Shown here: piece by piece, positions 1-7,249 of the stretch
Layout of the letters: each line of letters begins with the position of its first letter
How positions within the stretch are numbered: the stretch's first letter is position 1
Virus record (IMG/VR): IMGVR_UViG_3300037189_023790
Coordinates: 29,665 to 93,664 of that record
Length of the DNA stretch: 64,000 nucleotides
Reading direction: 5' to 3' (one strand)
Source: a virus
Translations under genes and position numbers: made by a program
The notes under the pieces: model-generated
What the model was told of the DNA's origin: nothing
Databases searched by the model: none
Seen by the model: the letters and a program-made list of their open reading frames with translations, nothing else

Positions 1-3000
1 CTCCTGAAACATCTTTTAACTCTCCTTCATTAGGAAACATTCTTAAATTAGAATCAGAAGAATACGGAACAGCTAAAGGATTTTTTAATCAATGTGAAGA
101 CCAAGCAGAGTATAAACTTTTATCTCAAGCTCATTACAACCTTGCTATCATCTTAGGTACAATCTTAGGAGAAGCTGTAGAGTTTGATGATGGAAGTGGT
201 CAAGCTTCTAATATGGGACAGGGAATAGGTGGTATAGTGGGGGGTGCTATAGGAACTGCTATTGCTCCGGGAATTGGTACATCTATAGGAAGTGGATTAG
301 GAGGAATATTAGGAGGACTTGTTGGAGGAGCTATTTCTAAAAATAACGACTTGGAAGATTTTTGGAGAGCAAATGTAATTCTTTCTCAATGTGAAAAAAT
401 TCTTCAATTATTTACACTTCTCGCTAAAGGGAAGAACTATGCTTGGCAATATCAGGCTGTAGGTAAATACAGTAATTCTAAAGTGGTTCCTAATAACGGA
501 AATAAACAAAGAGAGATTCTTACATCAGGGTATTTAACTCCTTCTAAACAAACTATTTCCTCAACAAATACAACGACATTCTTTAATAATCAAGATAGAG
601 AATCAAGTGTTTATTTAGAATTAAAACAAGATGTTTCTATTACATCTGTTCAGGACACCTCTCGTTTCACTGTAAGAACTTCCTCTAAAGGATGTAGTCT
701 CCAAGCTAATGAAGAAGTAGTTTCTACTGTAAGCTCTTATTATGGAGCTATAAAAAGAAATATTCTAAATCAATATGGTAATGTATTCTCAATTCAATGG
801 TTTCCTACATCTGATGAGATTGCGTCACTAAATAGCAATATCATTACATTTGGAGGAGATACATTTATTGGAAGAATGAGCTTGAAGAGAAAACATTCTT
901 TCTTCTCTCGTACAGCTTTTAAATTAGCTGATGGTACAGAAATATTTTATGAAGATTATCCAAACATAGCACATCCTACATTCTTTTTTAATACAAGATG
1001 GAACGATGATAGTTTGGTAAACTTTACAAATGTTGATGATAATCCATTGATGAAGATGGTGATAAATGCTTTATATACTGGAGAAGTTCCTGATAATATA
1101 ATTAACAATGTTGTAAATGTTCCAAGAGATGAACCCAATCCTTTATTGTTATTAATTCCTGCAATTGGTATTCCTTTATTTACTTATAAAAAATGGTTAC
1201 AACCTAATGTACAATTAGCAGCATACTTAGCAGATATTGGAGGATTCTTTAGGGGTAGCTTACTTTCTCCTTATAATTTTATAAGACCTCCAAGATATTT
1301 ATTAGATTGTTTTGGAGATAGTTTTGGTAATTTACTTCCCGGAAGTAATTCTACATGGTTTAATCTATCCCCTGTAGATGGGAAAATGTATTTATATTCT
1401 TATGGTATTCCTTATTTCTTATGTGAATCTTCTGTTAATTTAGATTTAAGACATCAAGAAGATGATTTACAAAAAGCATTCTATCCTGCTCAATCTAATC
1501 TAAATACATGGTTACAGGAAAAATATGTATCTTCAAAAGAGAATAATTATTATAGTTATAATAGAGATTACTCAAAGCAGAATAAGGAGCAGCTAATTGG
1601 TATTAACGACATTAACTTTTCTCCTTATGAAGATTGTAAAATAGAAAGACCTAACAGAGTTATATTTTCTCAACAAGGAGCAGAAATAGAAGATAATGAT
1701 TTAAAAGATAGTTACTTAAATTTTAAAGCTTTAGATTATTTTGATTTTGGATTAAAAAATGGAAAATTAATTGCAATTAATGCAATTGAAAATGAAAAAA
1801 TACTTGTAAGATTTGAAAATGGCAGTAAATTATTTAGTGCTTATCAAACTATAAATACAGATGTAAACACTATTGCAATATCTAATGGAGATTTATTTAA
1901 ATCAAGACCAATGGATTATGCAATAACAGATTTAGGATATTTGGGAACACAACATGAAGCTTTTGTTTCTACACCATTTGGACATGTTTCAGTAGATGCT
2001 AAAAGAGGACAGGTGTTTCAATTCAATATGAATGGTACATCTCCAAGTGAAATCTCTAATAAAGGAAGGAAAAATTGGTTTAAACAAAATCTACCATTTA
2101 CAATTAGTAAATATATAGAAGGTGTTCCTACAGATAACTCCTATCTAGGAATTGGAATATTATTGCATTACGATAGTAGGTTTAACAGATTGTTTCTTAC
2201 TAAACTAGATTACCAACCTCTAAACTCTTTAATAAGATATTCAAGTGGTAAATTTTATGTAGAAAATGTAGAAGTGTATTTACAAGATAAAGAATATTTC
2301 TGCAATAAATCATGGACTACAAGTTATAATTTCTATACACAAAGTTGGGTAAGTATGCACTCTTTTACACCAAACTTCTATATAGCAAATCAAAACTGGT
2401 GGATGAGTGGATTAAATGGAAATGGAATGGGAGCTTCAAGTGTGTGGACTCACAATCTTACCAACAAATCTTATCAGGTGTATTATGGAAAACTGCATCC
2501 ATTTATTGTAGATGTAAGAGCTTCTCCTTCTATTCAAAATAAAAAGGTAATTGCTGTGGAATATTATCTTGATGTAGTGAGGTTTCATAGAGAGTTTGAT
2601 AAAACTTATGTAAAAGATAAAGGGTTTAATAAAGCTGTAGTAAGTAATCGTTACCAAACTACAGGGTTGTTATTTCTAAAACCCAACGATAAAACTCTAT
2701 TACATCAATTCTTAGAATACCCCAAACCCACTTTAAAAGGAACAGAGATTCTTGTTAATAAATATAAGAATGGTTATCAGTTTAATGATATACTTAATAA
2801 AGCTAAGAATGATGAGAATAATCTACCAATTTGGATTAGTTCCTGTAATAATGTAGAGAAATTCGTAAATTTAGCTGCTGTAAACACATTAGATAATAAA
2901 ATAAGTAACAAATATATTGAAGGACAGGAATTAGAAGTGAGACTTATTAATGATGAAGTTTCAAATAAAAAGATTATATTTAAAGGATTAAAAATAGAAA

Positions 3001-3008
3001 CAACATGA
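1..3008 (+). CDS. Large tail (muzzle/nozzle-like) structural protein, 5' truncated
   Basis: The reading frame is open from base 3, so the gene starts before the window; 1001 residues are visible. The first in-window ATG at 213 is internal, because the codons before it read as normal protein. Near the visible start is a Gly/Ile/Ala-rich stretch (about residues 70-115) that could be membrane-active or a flexible packing segment. The rest is Tyr/Phe/Asn-rich beta-type sequence with blade-like repeats (for example around LGYLGTQHEAFVSTP and YDSRFNRLFLTKLDY), as in beta-propeller tail nozzle proteins such as P22 gp10 or T7 gp12 and the crAss muzzle. Its stop overlaps the next start (ATGA), so it is cotranscribed with the transglycosylase gene. 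That it is a tail protein is fairly likely; its exact position in the tail is inference. Confidence 0.6.
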   Translation, partial: PETSFNSPSLGNILKLESEEYGTAKGFFNQCEDQAEYKLLSQAHYNLAIILGTILGEAVEFDDGSGQASNMGQGIGGIVGGAIGTAIAPGIGTSIGSGLGGILGGLVGGAISKNNDLEDFWRANVILSQCEKILQLFTLLAKGKNYAWQYQAVGKYSNSKVVPNNGNKQREILTSGYLTPSKQTISSTNTTTFFNNQDRESSVYLELKQDVSITSVQDTSRFTVRTSSKGCSLQANEEVVSTVSSYYGAIKRNILNQYGNVFSIQWFPTSDEIASLNSNIITFGGDTFIGRMSLKRKHSFFSRTAFKLADGTEIFYEDYPNIAHPTFFFNTRWNDDSLVNFTNVDDNPLMKMVINALYTGEVPDNIINNVVNVPRDEPNPLLLLIPAIGIPLFTYKKWLQPNVQLAAYLADIGGFFRGSLLSPYNFIRPPRYLLDCFGDSFGNLLPGSNSTWFNLSPVDGKMYLYSYGIPYFLCESSVNLDLRHQEDDLQKAFYPAQSNLNTWLQEKYVSSKENNYYSYNRDYSKQNKEQLIGINDINFSPYEDCKIERPNRVIFSQQGAEIEDNDLKDSYLNFKALDYFDFGLKNGKLIAINAIENEKILVRFENGSKLFSAYQTINTDVNTIAISNGDLFKSRPMDYAITDLGYLGTQHEAFVSTPFGHVSVDAKRGQVFQFNMNGTSPSEISNKGRKNWFKQNLPFTISKYIEGVPTDNSYLGIGILLHYDSRFNRLFLTKLDYQPLNSLIRYSSGKFYVENVEVYLQDKEYFCNKSWTTSYNFYTQSWVSMHSFTPNFYIANQNWWMSGLNGNGMGASSVWTHNLTNKSYQVYYGKLHPFIVDVRASPSIQNKKVIAVEYYLDVVRFHREFDKTYVKDKGFNKAVVSNRYQTTGLLFLKPNDKTLLHQFLEYPKPTLKGTEILVNKYKNGYQFNDILNKAKNDENNLPIWISSCNNVEKFVNLAAVNTLDNKISNKYIEGQELEVRLINDEVSNKKIIFKGLKIETT

Positions 3009-4531
3009 GTTTTTGGGATGAATTAGAAAATGAAGAAGATGCAGATTGGGAGGATGATGGATGGGATGATTCTCTTGATATAGCTATGGAAGAACCAGAG
3101 GAAGATTTTGGTTTTAATTCAGATGAAGAAGAAGAAATAGAAGATTCTTCCTATATTTCTGCACCTACATATCAAGGAGGAAATTCTTTCACAGATGATA
3201 TTGTAAGAAAAGAATCAGGAGGTAATTATAAAGCTACAAATCCTAATTCTTCTGCTGCTGGTAAATATCAATTTCTTTGGGATACTTGGGGAAAAGAAAT
3301 AAAAAATGTTACAGGTGTTTCTTCTAAACAGGAGTTTTTAAACAATCCTCAAGCTCAGGATGCTTTCTATAATGATTATTATGTTCCAAACAAAATGCTT
3401 CCTGCTGTTGATAGAATCAAAAGAAAAACAGGAACAAATATGTCTAATGAACAACTTGCAAAACTTTATCACTTTAGAGGAGAACAAGGAGCGTTAGATT
3501 ATTTATCAGGTAAATTGAAAGATAAACCTGAAGAATATAATTCTAGTATTTCTGATTATATAAAACAATATGGAGGTTCTACTTATGTAAACAAAGAACA
3601 GAAAATACCTTTTATAGAACCTTCTAAAAGTACAACAATCCAAAAGGATTTACTAAAAGCAACTACTCCGGGATGGGAAATTAATAATTTTGAAGATTAT
3701 AAATATCTTACTCCAACACATCAGGAAGAGATTAAAAATAAAATAAGTGCTAAAAATACAATGTATGATTTAGCAGGACATCCTAATATTGGATTTTTAG
3801 GAGAAGAAAGTGAAAGTCTTGTTAGTAAATTAGAAAAACCCTTTATGGGAAAAGGAAGAGCTAATTATGATTTACTTACTAATACTATTAATGTAAAACC
3901 CAATTCAGGATTTTTTCCTGAAATAGCACATACAGTAGATGGAAATGTAAATTATAGTGGAGCAGGAATATTCTCTGATATTATAAGACCTTTTAGTGAT
4001 ATTTATAATGATGGATATAGTTATGAATATGGAACTCACAAAATTGTAGAACCTGAGTTAAGAAAAACTTATAAATGGATTTCTGAAGGAGGAGCTAAAG
4101 CTAATAATGAAGCTTTAAGACCTTATGCAAAAAAACAGTTTGGAGGAGGACAATCATATAATCCTCAATATTATAATGAAAAAGGTGAATTAAAACGAAA
4201 TCAAGGAAGTTTATTAGGAGAGGATTTACAATTTCAAAATTATACGAATTATGAACCCCCTGTTTCTATTCCAAATAATGATGAAAATAATCAACTATAT
4301 GATTTTGGATTTGTAGAAAAAATTCCCGATATTTACAACAATGTTTCCAGTTGGATGAAAAATAAAGGTAGTAGAGTAGCTCAGGGAGTAAGTGGGTTTT
4401 TAGATACTACCAATGATTATCTCTCTGATATTGAAACCACAAAGAAATACAGGAAAATGTCTGAATATATGAATCAAAGCAGATACTTTCCAATTAATCA
4501 AACTGTAAACAACGTTCCAATTTTTACATAA
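3005..4531 (+). CDS. Virion transglycosylase fused to degenerate zincin-like domain
   Basis: This 508-residue protein is modular. Residues 1-50 are extremely acidic (Asp/Glu/Trp). A YQGGNSF segment at 56-62 leads into a lytic-transglycosylase/lysozyme-like fold with catalytic-type Glu70 in RKESGGNY, followed by SSAAGKYQF and a YHFRGEQGALDY helix. Residues about 210-370 resemble a zincin metallopeptidase, but the zinc motif reads PEIAH (305-309) instead of HExxH, so it is probably inactive. KKQFGGG (376-382) marks the next boundary, before a low-complexity C-terminus. The likely role is local peptidoglycan opening during DNA injection, carried in the tail or capsid. The start overlaps the preceding stop as ATGA. 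The enzyme class is well supported; the zincin relationship is inferred from the shared pattern in two other proteins nearby. Confidence 0.75.
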   Translation: MSFWDELENEEDADWEDDGWDDSLDIAMEEPEEDFGFNSDEEEEIEDSSYISAPTYQGGNSFTDDIVRKESGGNYKATNPNSSAAGKYQFLWDTWGKEIKNVTGVSSKQEFLNNPQAQDAFYNDYYVPNKMLPAVDRIKRKTGTNMSNEQLAKLYHFRGEQGALDYLSGKLKDKPEEYNSSISDYIKQYGGSTYVNKEQKIPFIEPSKSTTIQKDLLKATTPGWEINNFEDYKYLTPTHQEEIKNKISAKNTMYDLAGHPNIGFLGEESESLVSKLEKPFMGKGRANYDLLTNTINVKPNSGFFPEIAHTVDGNVNYSGAGIFSDIIRPFSDIYNDGYSYEYGTHKIVEPELRKTYKWISEGGAKANNEALRPYAKKQFGGGQSYNPQYYNEKGELKRNQGSLLGEDLQFQNYTNYEPPVSIPNNDENNQLYDFGFVEKIPDIYNNVSSWMKNKGSRVAQGVSGFLDTTNDYLSDIETTKKYRKMSEYMNQSRYFPINQTVNNVPIFT

Positions 4532-4532
4532 A

Positions 4533-4811
4533 ATGCAAGAAAATATTAATTTAAAAGAACCTACTGCGGAAATAGAATTTGATTTTATTGCTGAAGATTT
4601 GGAATATGATATGTTCACCAAAAAAGAAGAAAAGCTTCTTGCTAAAATGGGAGTGTTAAAAGACCTTCTTGCTGCTGGTGTAGCTATTCCTTTTCAGGAA
4701 GGAATTCAATACAATCCTATTATTGTAGATGATATGTATAGAAATCAACTACAGGATATGTTAATGGCTCTTACAAAAAACTTTTTAGGAAATGCAACTA
4801 AAACCAAGTAA
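4533..4811 (+). CDS. Hypothetical small acidic protein
   Basis: A 92-residue protein that I do not recognise. It begins two bases after the stop of the transglycosylase gene and its end overlaps the Dps-like gene by 20 bases, so translation of all three is probably coupled. The N-terminal half is acidic (Glu/Asp-rich with a FDFIAEDLEYDMF segment). The C-terminal half is predicted helical, with LLAAGVAIPF and a final amphipathic helix. No signal peptide or membrane segment is seen. Its position inside a virion gene block suggests a structural or assembly role, but that is inference only. Confidence 0.7.
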   Translation: MQENINLKEPTAEIEFDFIAEDLEYDMFTKKEEKLLAKMGVLKDLLAAGVAIPFQEGIQYNPIIVDDMYRNQLQDMLMALTKNFLGNATKTK

Positions 4812-5175
4812 ACAGTTGACAAGTGTAGAACTTATTTCTAAACTGTTTCATACAAGAACACAAGTTCATATATTTCATTTACAAACTAATTCTTACGCTG
4901 CTCACAAAGCTTTGGATGAATTCTATAATGGAGTATTAGATTTTGCAGATAGTATAGCAGAAGCTCTGCAAGGAAAAGAAGGAATATTAAAAGGATATAA
5001 ATCTGAACCTTTTATTGAAAATAATACCCCTATTCCTTTTTTGGAAGATTTAAAAAGGGTATTAGAAGCCTATAGAACTTCTCTTCCTACAAATTATGCA
5101 AACATAGATAATGAAGTGCAATCATTAATTACATTAGTAGATACAACAATATACAAACTAAAGTTTCTAAAATGA
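4792..5175 (+). CDS. Dps/ferritin-like protein (DUF5856 type)
   Basis: A 127-residue, all-helical protein. Residues 13-64 carry a ferritin-like pattern: a first helix with His26 and His29 (HIFHLQTNSYAAHKALDEFY), then His38, Asp42, Glu43, and a second helix with Asp50, Asp53 and Glu57 (FADSIAEALQGKEG). This spacing matches the DUF5856 proteins common in crAss-like phages and resembles Dps metal-binding helices. A second pair of helices fills the C-terminal half. A plausible role is binding or protecting packaged or host DNA, or iron handling; direct evidence for function in phages is lacking. The gene overlaps its upstream neighbour by 20 bases and its stop overlaps the endonuclease start (ATGA). 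Confidence 0.75.
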   Translation: MQLKPSKQLTSVELISKLFHTRTQVHIFHLQTNSYAAHKALDEFYNGVLDFADSIAEALQGKEGILKGYKSEPFIENNTPIPFLEDLKRVLEAYRTSLPTNYANIDNEVQSLITLVDTTIYKLKFLK

Positions 5176-6026
5176 TTGATAAGTATAATTATTTAATCAA
5201 TAGTAAAGTTGGAAAATTAACAATACTTTCTTTAGAAAAGAAGGAAAAGAAATCTTATATACATGTTAATTATATTTGTGATTGTGGTAAGGTTGGGTCT
5301 ACAAGAGTTTACAATATATTAAATAAACCTAATATTAGTTGTGGATGTAACATGACACTTTCTAAAATTAAATATGATTATAACGAAAACATTTTTAAAA
5401 CACTAAACACAAAATCAGCATATACTTTAGGTTTACTTTACTCTGATGGGTGTTTGGTTAAAAATAAAAACGAAGTAAAATTAGTATTAGTTAATGATTT
5501 TGAAATACTTGAAAAATTATCTATGTTTATATTAAATGGTATAAAAATAAAAACAAGTTATAATTCTTATAATAATGTAATGTATGATTTTAATTTTTGC
5601 AATAGTACAATATATAAGGATTTGTTAAGTTGGGGGTTGTACCCTGCAAAATCTAAAACATTAAAAATACACCCAGATTTAAAATTCAATTCTCATTTTT
5701 GGAGAGGGGTAATAGATGGAGATGGCAGTATTAATTATAAAGTTGACCCTAAAAATGAAAAATATTCTTATTCTAGTGTAGAAGTCTGTGGTACAATTGA
5801 TGTTTGTCAAAGTTTTAAAGATTTTTGTTCTTCTATAATTAATGTAGAAAACATCAAAATAAATAAATCCAAAAAAATTGAAAATTTTGGAGTTTTTAGA
5901 GTCTGTGGTAAAAGAATTGTACCTATTCTTAATAAAATATATGAAGAACATGAAGAATTTTTTATGACTAGAAAAAGAGAAAAGTTTGATGAATATTTAC
6001 AACATTTAATAAAAAATAAAAAATAA
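5172..6026 (+). CDS. LAGLIDADG homing endonuclease with N-terminal zinc-finger-like domain
   Basis: A 284-residue protein with two LAGLIDADG blocks: YTLGLLYSDGCL (about 84-95, catalytic-type Asp92) and FWRGVIDGDGSI (about 176-187). It is therefore a monomeric two-motif enzyme that would cut a long DNA site. The first 60 residues contain a CxC (36, 38) and CxC (57, 59) cluster within a G-L-T-I-L ... CDCG ... SCGC pattern, typical of the DNA-binding module placed before phage HNH, AP2 and GIY-YIG mobile nucleases. It is more AT-rich (many Lys/Asn/Ile) than the structural genes around it, which suggests a separate origin. The start overlaps the Dps-like stop as ATGA. Neither neighbour looks split, so it appears freestanding rather than intron-borne. 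Confidence 0.9.
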   Translation: MIDKYNYLINSKVGKLTILSLEKKEKKSYIHVNYICDCGKVGSTRVYNILNKPNISCGCNMTLSKIKYDYNENIFKTLNTKSAYTLGLLYSDGCLVKNKNEVKLVLVNDFEILEKLSMFILNGIKIKTSYNSYNNVMYDFNFCNSTIYKDLLSWGLYPAKSKTLKIHPDLKFNSHFWRGVIDGDGSINYKVDPKNEKYSYSSVEVCGTIDVCQSFKDFCSSIINVENIKINKSKKIENFGVFRVCGKRIVPILNKIYEEHEEFFMTRKREKFDEYLQHLIKNKK

Positions 6027-6027
6027 T

Positions 6028-6138
6028 ATGAAAACCCCCACAATAAAAATTCCAGCAAAGTTTGAACCAAAACCTATTCCTACCAAACCAATGAAATATG
6101 GTGGAGCAGGAATGAAAAAATCTAAAGGAAAATGTTAG
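6028..6138 (+). CDS. 36-residue basic peptide ending in an MKYGGAG motif
   Basis: A very short frame starting two bases after the endonuclease stop and overlapping the next start (ATG at 6132). The peptide is Lys/Pro-rich (KIPAKFEPKPIPTKP) and then reads MKYGGAGMKKSKGKC. Its MKYGG resembles the QMGG, QYGG and QFGG motifs found at module boundaries of the large proteins encoded on both sides. The tight spacing and motif support it being translated. It could be a peptide tag, a substrate for a maturation protease, a basic internal capsid peptide, or the remnant C-terminus of a gene displaced by the endonuclease. None of these can be chosen from sequence alone. Confidence 0.55.
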   Translation: MKTPTIKIPAKFEPKPIPTKPMKYGGAGMKKSKGKC

Positions 6139-6416
6139 AAGAATCAGAAGATATAACTATTAATTTTTTCACAAATTATGGATTTTCATATCTATACTTT
6201 GATGAAAAAGATGGAGAGAAGGAATATGTGTTTGAACACCCATCTAAAGAAGATAAGAATTGGCAATATACAGCTACATACTATTGGCCTTCTAATGATT
6301 TAAATATTGTGAAGGAACACAAATACAGTAAAGACCCTGTTTGGTATTCTGTTTATGATGGAAAATTAGATAAAATAGATGATTTAAAACATATTAAAAG
6401 ATTGGTGTTGGTTTAA
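6132..6416 (+). CDS. Hypothetical protein
   Basis: A 94-residue acidic protein rich in Tyr, Trp and Asp (FDEKDGEKEYVFEHP, YTATYYWPSNDL) that I do not recognise. It looks like a small beta-rich fold with no signal peptide or membrane segment. It is the last gene of the first rightward block, overlaps the 36-residue peptide gene by 7 bases, and is followed within 5 bases by a clear terminator hairpin. Confidence 0.7.
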   Translation: MLEESEDITINFFTNYGFSYLYFDEKDGEKEYVFEHPSKEDKNWQYTATYYWPSNDLNIVKEHKYSKDPVWYSVYDGKLDKIDDLKHIKRLVLV

Positions 6417-6420
6417 ATTA

Positions 6421-6450
6421 AAAAGCTCCCTAAATAAGGAGCTTTTCTTT
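6421..6450 (+). terminator. Rho-independent terminator of first rightward block
   Basis: A perfect 9-base stem AAAAGCTCC / GGAGCTTTT (6421-6429 with 6438-6446) with an 8-base loop is followed by a T-rich tail. It sits right after the stop at 6416 and ends rightward transcription of the tail/lysozyme block. Confidence 0.85.
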
Positions 6451-6461
6451 TATAATAAAAA

Positions 6462-6486
6462 CCCTCTTATCCAGAAGATAAGAGGG
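6462..6486 (-). terminator. Terminator of leftward three-gene island
   Basis: A perfect 10-base stem CCCTCTTATC / GATAAGAGGG with a 5-base loop. Read leftward it is followed by TTTTATTATA, so it is oriented to stop transcripts from the genes at 6635-7158. It lies 15 bases beyond the rightward terminator, which makes a back-to-back convergent pair. Confidence 0.75.
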
Positions 6487-6530
6487 AAAAATCAAACACA
6501 AAATATGAATACACTAAATTTTAAAAGGGT

Positions 6531-6581
6531 TCCAGTTTCACTAACATGCTATTGTTTCGACTGGGGATGTAGGAAACTGGA
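6531..6581. other. Long imperfect hairpin in intergenic region
   Basis: Bases 6531-6539 (TCCAGTTTC) pair perfectly with 6573-6581 (GAAACTGGA). Next to them CTAACAT (6541-6547) can pair with ATGTAG (6567-6572) with one bulged A, leaving a loop that contains GTTTCGACTGGGG. The element lies in the 218-base gap between the convergent terminator pair and the leftward island. On the leftward transcript it would be in the 3' untranslated region just before the terminator. A 40-codon rightward frame (6505-6627, three Cys) overlaps it, but I cannot tell whether that is translated. It does not fold as a tRNA. Confidence 0.4.
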
Positions 6582-6634
6582 GATACAAATGTACAATAAA
6601 GAATTAGTAATGTCAAGTTTTTTCTAAATTATTT

Positions 6635-6826
6635 TTACACTTCTAATTCTTGATGAACAAAATCATAAGCTTTCTCTTGTTTCTTTAAATCAGATTTTAG
6701 CTTATTTAAAGCAGTAAAGAATTCTCCAGCAGGAATGTAACTCCCCTGTTTAATATTTCCAAGTACACCTGTATAAGCTACTACAGGAGTAAAACTTTCC
6801 ATTAATTCAATTAGTTTCTTTTCCAT
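6635..6826 (-). CDS. Hypothetical small helical protein
   Basis: A 63-residue protein that I do not recognise. It is helical, with a C-terminal Lys/Glu-rich amphipathic region (FFTALNKLKSDLKKQEKAYDFVHQEL) suited to a coiled coil. It is the last of three overlapping leftward genes: its start lies inside the end of the 56-residue gene upstream (20-base overlap), which supports translational coupling. It is probably an accessory early protein. Confidence 0.7.
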   Translation of the reverse strand: MEKKLIELMESFTPVVAYTGVLGNIKQGSYIPAGEFFTALNKLKSDLKKQEKAYDFVHQELEV

Positions 6827-6977
6827 TTTGTTCTGCTATTTGTAACTGTTTTAATATCCAAATTTCATCTTGCATACATTCAATCTCTATTTGTAATTGT
6901 TTAATCCTATCTGTAATAGATACTGGTTTTTCTTCTTGGAAAAGAATTGTATTATAAACTTTATTTTGAATCGTCAT
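6807..6977 (-). CDS. Hypothetical 56-residue coiled-coil protein
   Basis: A short leftward frame beginning at the ATG at 6977 inside the end of the upstream gene (17-base overlap) and ending inside the start of the downstream gene. From residue 15 it is a continuous heptad-like helix (ITDRIKQLQIEIECMQDEIW, then ILKQLQIAEQ). Overlapping starts on both sides and the absence of any other frame in this gap make it likely to be real. The function is unknown; small coiled-coil phage proteins are often inhibitors or adaptors, but nothing here shows that. Confidence 0.6.
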   Translation of the reverse strand: MTIQNKVYNTILFQEEKPVSITDRIKQLQIEIECMQDEIWILKQLQIAEQNGKETN

Positions 6978-7158
6978 CTTGTATATATTTAATTGTGTAG
7001 TTTACATCTAATAGTTGAAGAGCTTTGTAAAGTCCTCGTAATACATATTTAGCATCATTTCCATTCATATTAAAAATTGTTTCAAAATCATTATCATTTA
7101 AATACTTTACTTTTATTTTCCAATAATAATTAAAATCTTCAGTTACAAATATTTCCAT
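6961..7158 (-). CDS. Hypothetical small protein
   Basis: A 65-residue protein that I do not recognise. It has the look of a small alpha/beta fold: two beta strands (IFVTEDFNYYWKIKVKYL), a helix (DAKYVLRGLYKALQLL), then a final strand. It is the first gene of the leftward island, downstream of a Bacteroidetes-like promoter, and its end overlaps the 56-residue gene. Confidence 0.7.
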   Translation of the reverse strand: MEIFVTEDFNYYWKIKVKYLNDNDFETIFNMNGNDAKYVLRGLYKALQLLDVNYTIKYIQDDDSK

Positions 7159-7217
7159 ATTTACTATTTATTTTAATTAACTATTATTATTTTCTATCTC
7201 TTATTGTTAAATTTAAA

Positions 7218-7249
7218 CAAATTTACAATTTAGTATAATGCAAAACAAA
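7218..7249 (-). promoter_or_regulatory. Bacteroidetes-type promoter for leftward island
   Basis: Read leftward, TTTG (7249-7246) is followed after 20 bases by TAAATTTG (7225-7218), matching the -33 TTTG and -7 TAnnTTTG elements of Bacteroidetes housekeeping promoters. The start of transcription would fall about 50 bases before the ATG at 7158. The -33 element lies inside the first codons of the rightward gene at 7238, so the two transcription units overlap at their 5' ends. Confidence 0.5.

Noticed and set aside
213-215. ATG at 213 as the start of the first large protein
   Set aside because: The same frame is open back to base 3 with normal protein-like codons (ESEEYGTAKGFFNQCEDQAE), so the true start is outside the window.
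6505-6627. 40-codon rightward frame with three Cys
   Set aside because: It has no strong upstream signal, follows a terminator, and coincides with a hairpin; not called as a gene, but kept as part of the structured-region finding.
6487-6634. tRNA-like gene
   Set aside because: The hairpin has a 33-base loop and no acceptor stem, anticodon arm or T-arm consensus on either strand.
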